From Deferribacteraceae bacterium UBA1873 (GTDB lineage Bacteria > Chrysiogenota > Deferribacteres > Deferribacterales > Flexistipitaceae): a DNA stretch of 49,792 nucleotides. Within the stretch, counting starts at the first letter, position 1, and each line of letters begins with the position of its first letter. The notes under the pieces are model-generated. The model saw nothing but the letters and a program-made list of their open reading frames with translations. It was not told the DNA's origin and searched no databases. Below, one piece after another: positions 49,648 to 49,792 of this stretch. A program made the position numbers and the translations under genes. The DNA lies in contig DDHP01000028.1 of NCBI GenBank assembly GCA_002338145.1, forward strand, positions 1-49,792. Direction: 5' to 3'.

Positions 49648-49676
49648 CCAATTAAATACGGAGCTTATTTAATTGG
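49648..49676. repeat. AT-rich inverted repeat
   Basis: CCAATTAAATA and TATTTAATTGG are perfect 11-base complements around CGGAGCT. No T-run follows on either strand. It may be an operator or a cruciform-forming site upstream of rimP. Confidence 0.4.
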
Positions 49677-49760
49677 GAGAGAGTTCATTTCACAGGGTAA
49701 ACTTAACACTTAACACTAAGCATAATTGCATATTTATTTAGCATATAGCATTAAGCAAAA

Positions 49761-49792
49761 GAGATCTACTCCACTCCGTTTCGGTCGAGATG
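49761..49792. repeat. GC-rich REP-like repeat, cut by window edge
   Basis: The sequence begins GAGATCTACTCCACTCCG and ends TTTCGGTCGAGATG. It parallels the reverse complement of the repeat at 10251-10279: both begin GAGATC and end TCGRGATG, with a CG-rich hairpin centre (CCG-TTT-CGG here). It stops at the window end, so its full length is unknown. Confidence 0.5.

Larger units (their letters stand above)
49414..49792. other. Leader and upstream region of the rimP operon, no gene
   Basis: This region holds the terminator hairpin at 49435-49461 and a stem CCAATTAAATA/TATTTAATTGG at 49648-49676 with a 7-base loop. A small IR GGCAT/ATGCC lies near 49523-49542, and a GC-rich hairpin repeat stands at the window edge. 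TTAACACT- and TTAAACG-type short repeats occur between 49550 and 49720. On the minus strand I see no clear sigma-70 promoter. TTGCAC with TATGAT downstream is present near 49475-49500, but its 12-base spacing is too short. Confidence 0.5.

Noticed and set aside
1..49792. tRNA, rRNA, CRISPR array, complete IS or prophage
   Set aside because: I saw no T-loop or cloverleaf pattern, no regularly spaced repeats, no transposase or integrase and no phage structural gene in any reading frame.

Overview
The window is about 49.8 kb of AT-rich bacterial chromosome, densely packed with housekeeping genes. I found no phage, CRISPR array, complete insertion sequence, rRNA or tRNA. The cell is diderm: it has a MlaEFD phospholipid transporter whose MlaD ends in a predicted outer-membrane-type beta region, lipoproteins, and a type IV pilus assembly cluster. 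It makes menaquinone by the futalosine route (mqnD and mqnA at separate loci). It reduces ribonucleotides with a B12-dependent class II enzyme. It uses TTG and GTG starts unusually often. Together these fit an anaerobic or microaerophilic member of the Deferribacterota (Flexistipes/Deferribacter type). That assignment is an inference from gene content and composition, not from a database search.

Layout. 0.1-3.5 kb: a quinone-oxidoreductase-like gene faces a minus-strand group mqnD / ICMT-like methyltransferase / DagK-like lipid kinase. 3.46-3.83 kb: a repeat-rich, MITE-like gap. 3.8-10.1 kb: one minus-strand run in the order lipoprotein, GNAT acetyltransferase, prfB, alr, mlaE, mlaF, mlaD. 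10.1-10.5 kb: a gap holding a GC-rich hairpin repeat and an unexplained GC-rich island. 10.5-11.8 kb: an acyltransferase and an Rrf2 iron-sulfur regulator with a perfect palindrome over its own promoter. 11.8-15.1 kb: a thiamine-binding-type protein, a TrmN6-like methyltransferase and a hybrid histidine kinase. 15.3-18.2 kb: a stump of an oxidase-like membrane gene and nrdJ. 18.4-20.4 kb: a two-gene partner-switching module. 20.5-27.1 kb: aroE, pilB, pilT, pilC, pilS (minus strand). 27.3-28.6 kb: mntP and mqnA. 28.6-34.2 kb: hisS, aspS, LysM lipoprotein, then sspB and mscS. 34.3-34.7 kb: a lone PPC-domain gene. 34.7-49.4 kb: an almost gap-free minus-strand superoperon: rimP, nusA, ylxR-L7Ae fusion, infB, DUF503, rbfA, truB, rpsO, pnp, dut, tsaB, rimI, DUF465, metK, an FAD oxidoreductase, folK and a cytidylate-kinase-like gene.

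How the parts work together. The superoperon joins transcription elongation (NusA), ribosome maturation (RimP, RbfA, RimI, S15), tRNA modification (TruB, TsaB), initiation (IF2) and RNA decay (PNPase). A terminator hairpin sits in the leader just before rimP, so this block may be controlled by attenuation. The Mla genes travel with peptidoglycan (alr) and translation (prfB) genes. The pilus genes carry their own PilS-type sensor kinase but no PilR in view.

The best candidates for under-described biology are the MCE-plus-beta-barrel MlaD, the single-protein receiver/phosphatase/kinase switch with its STAS partner, the Rrf2 gene with an IscR-like operator, the terminators placed directly before the ribosome-binding regions of rimP and sspB, the oxidoreductase without a redox disulfide, and the oxidase gene stump. 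I did not find a wholly novel multi-gene system.
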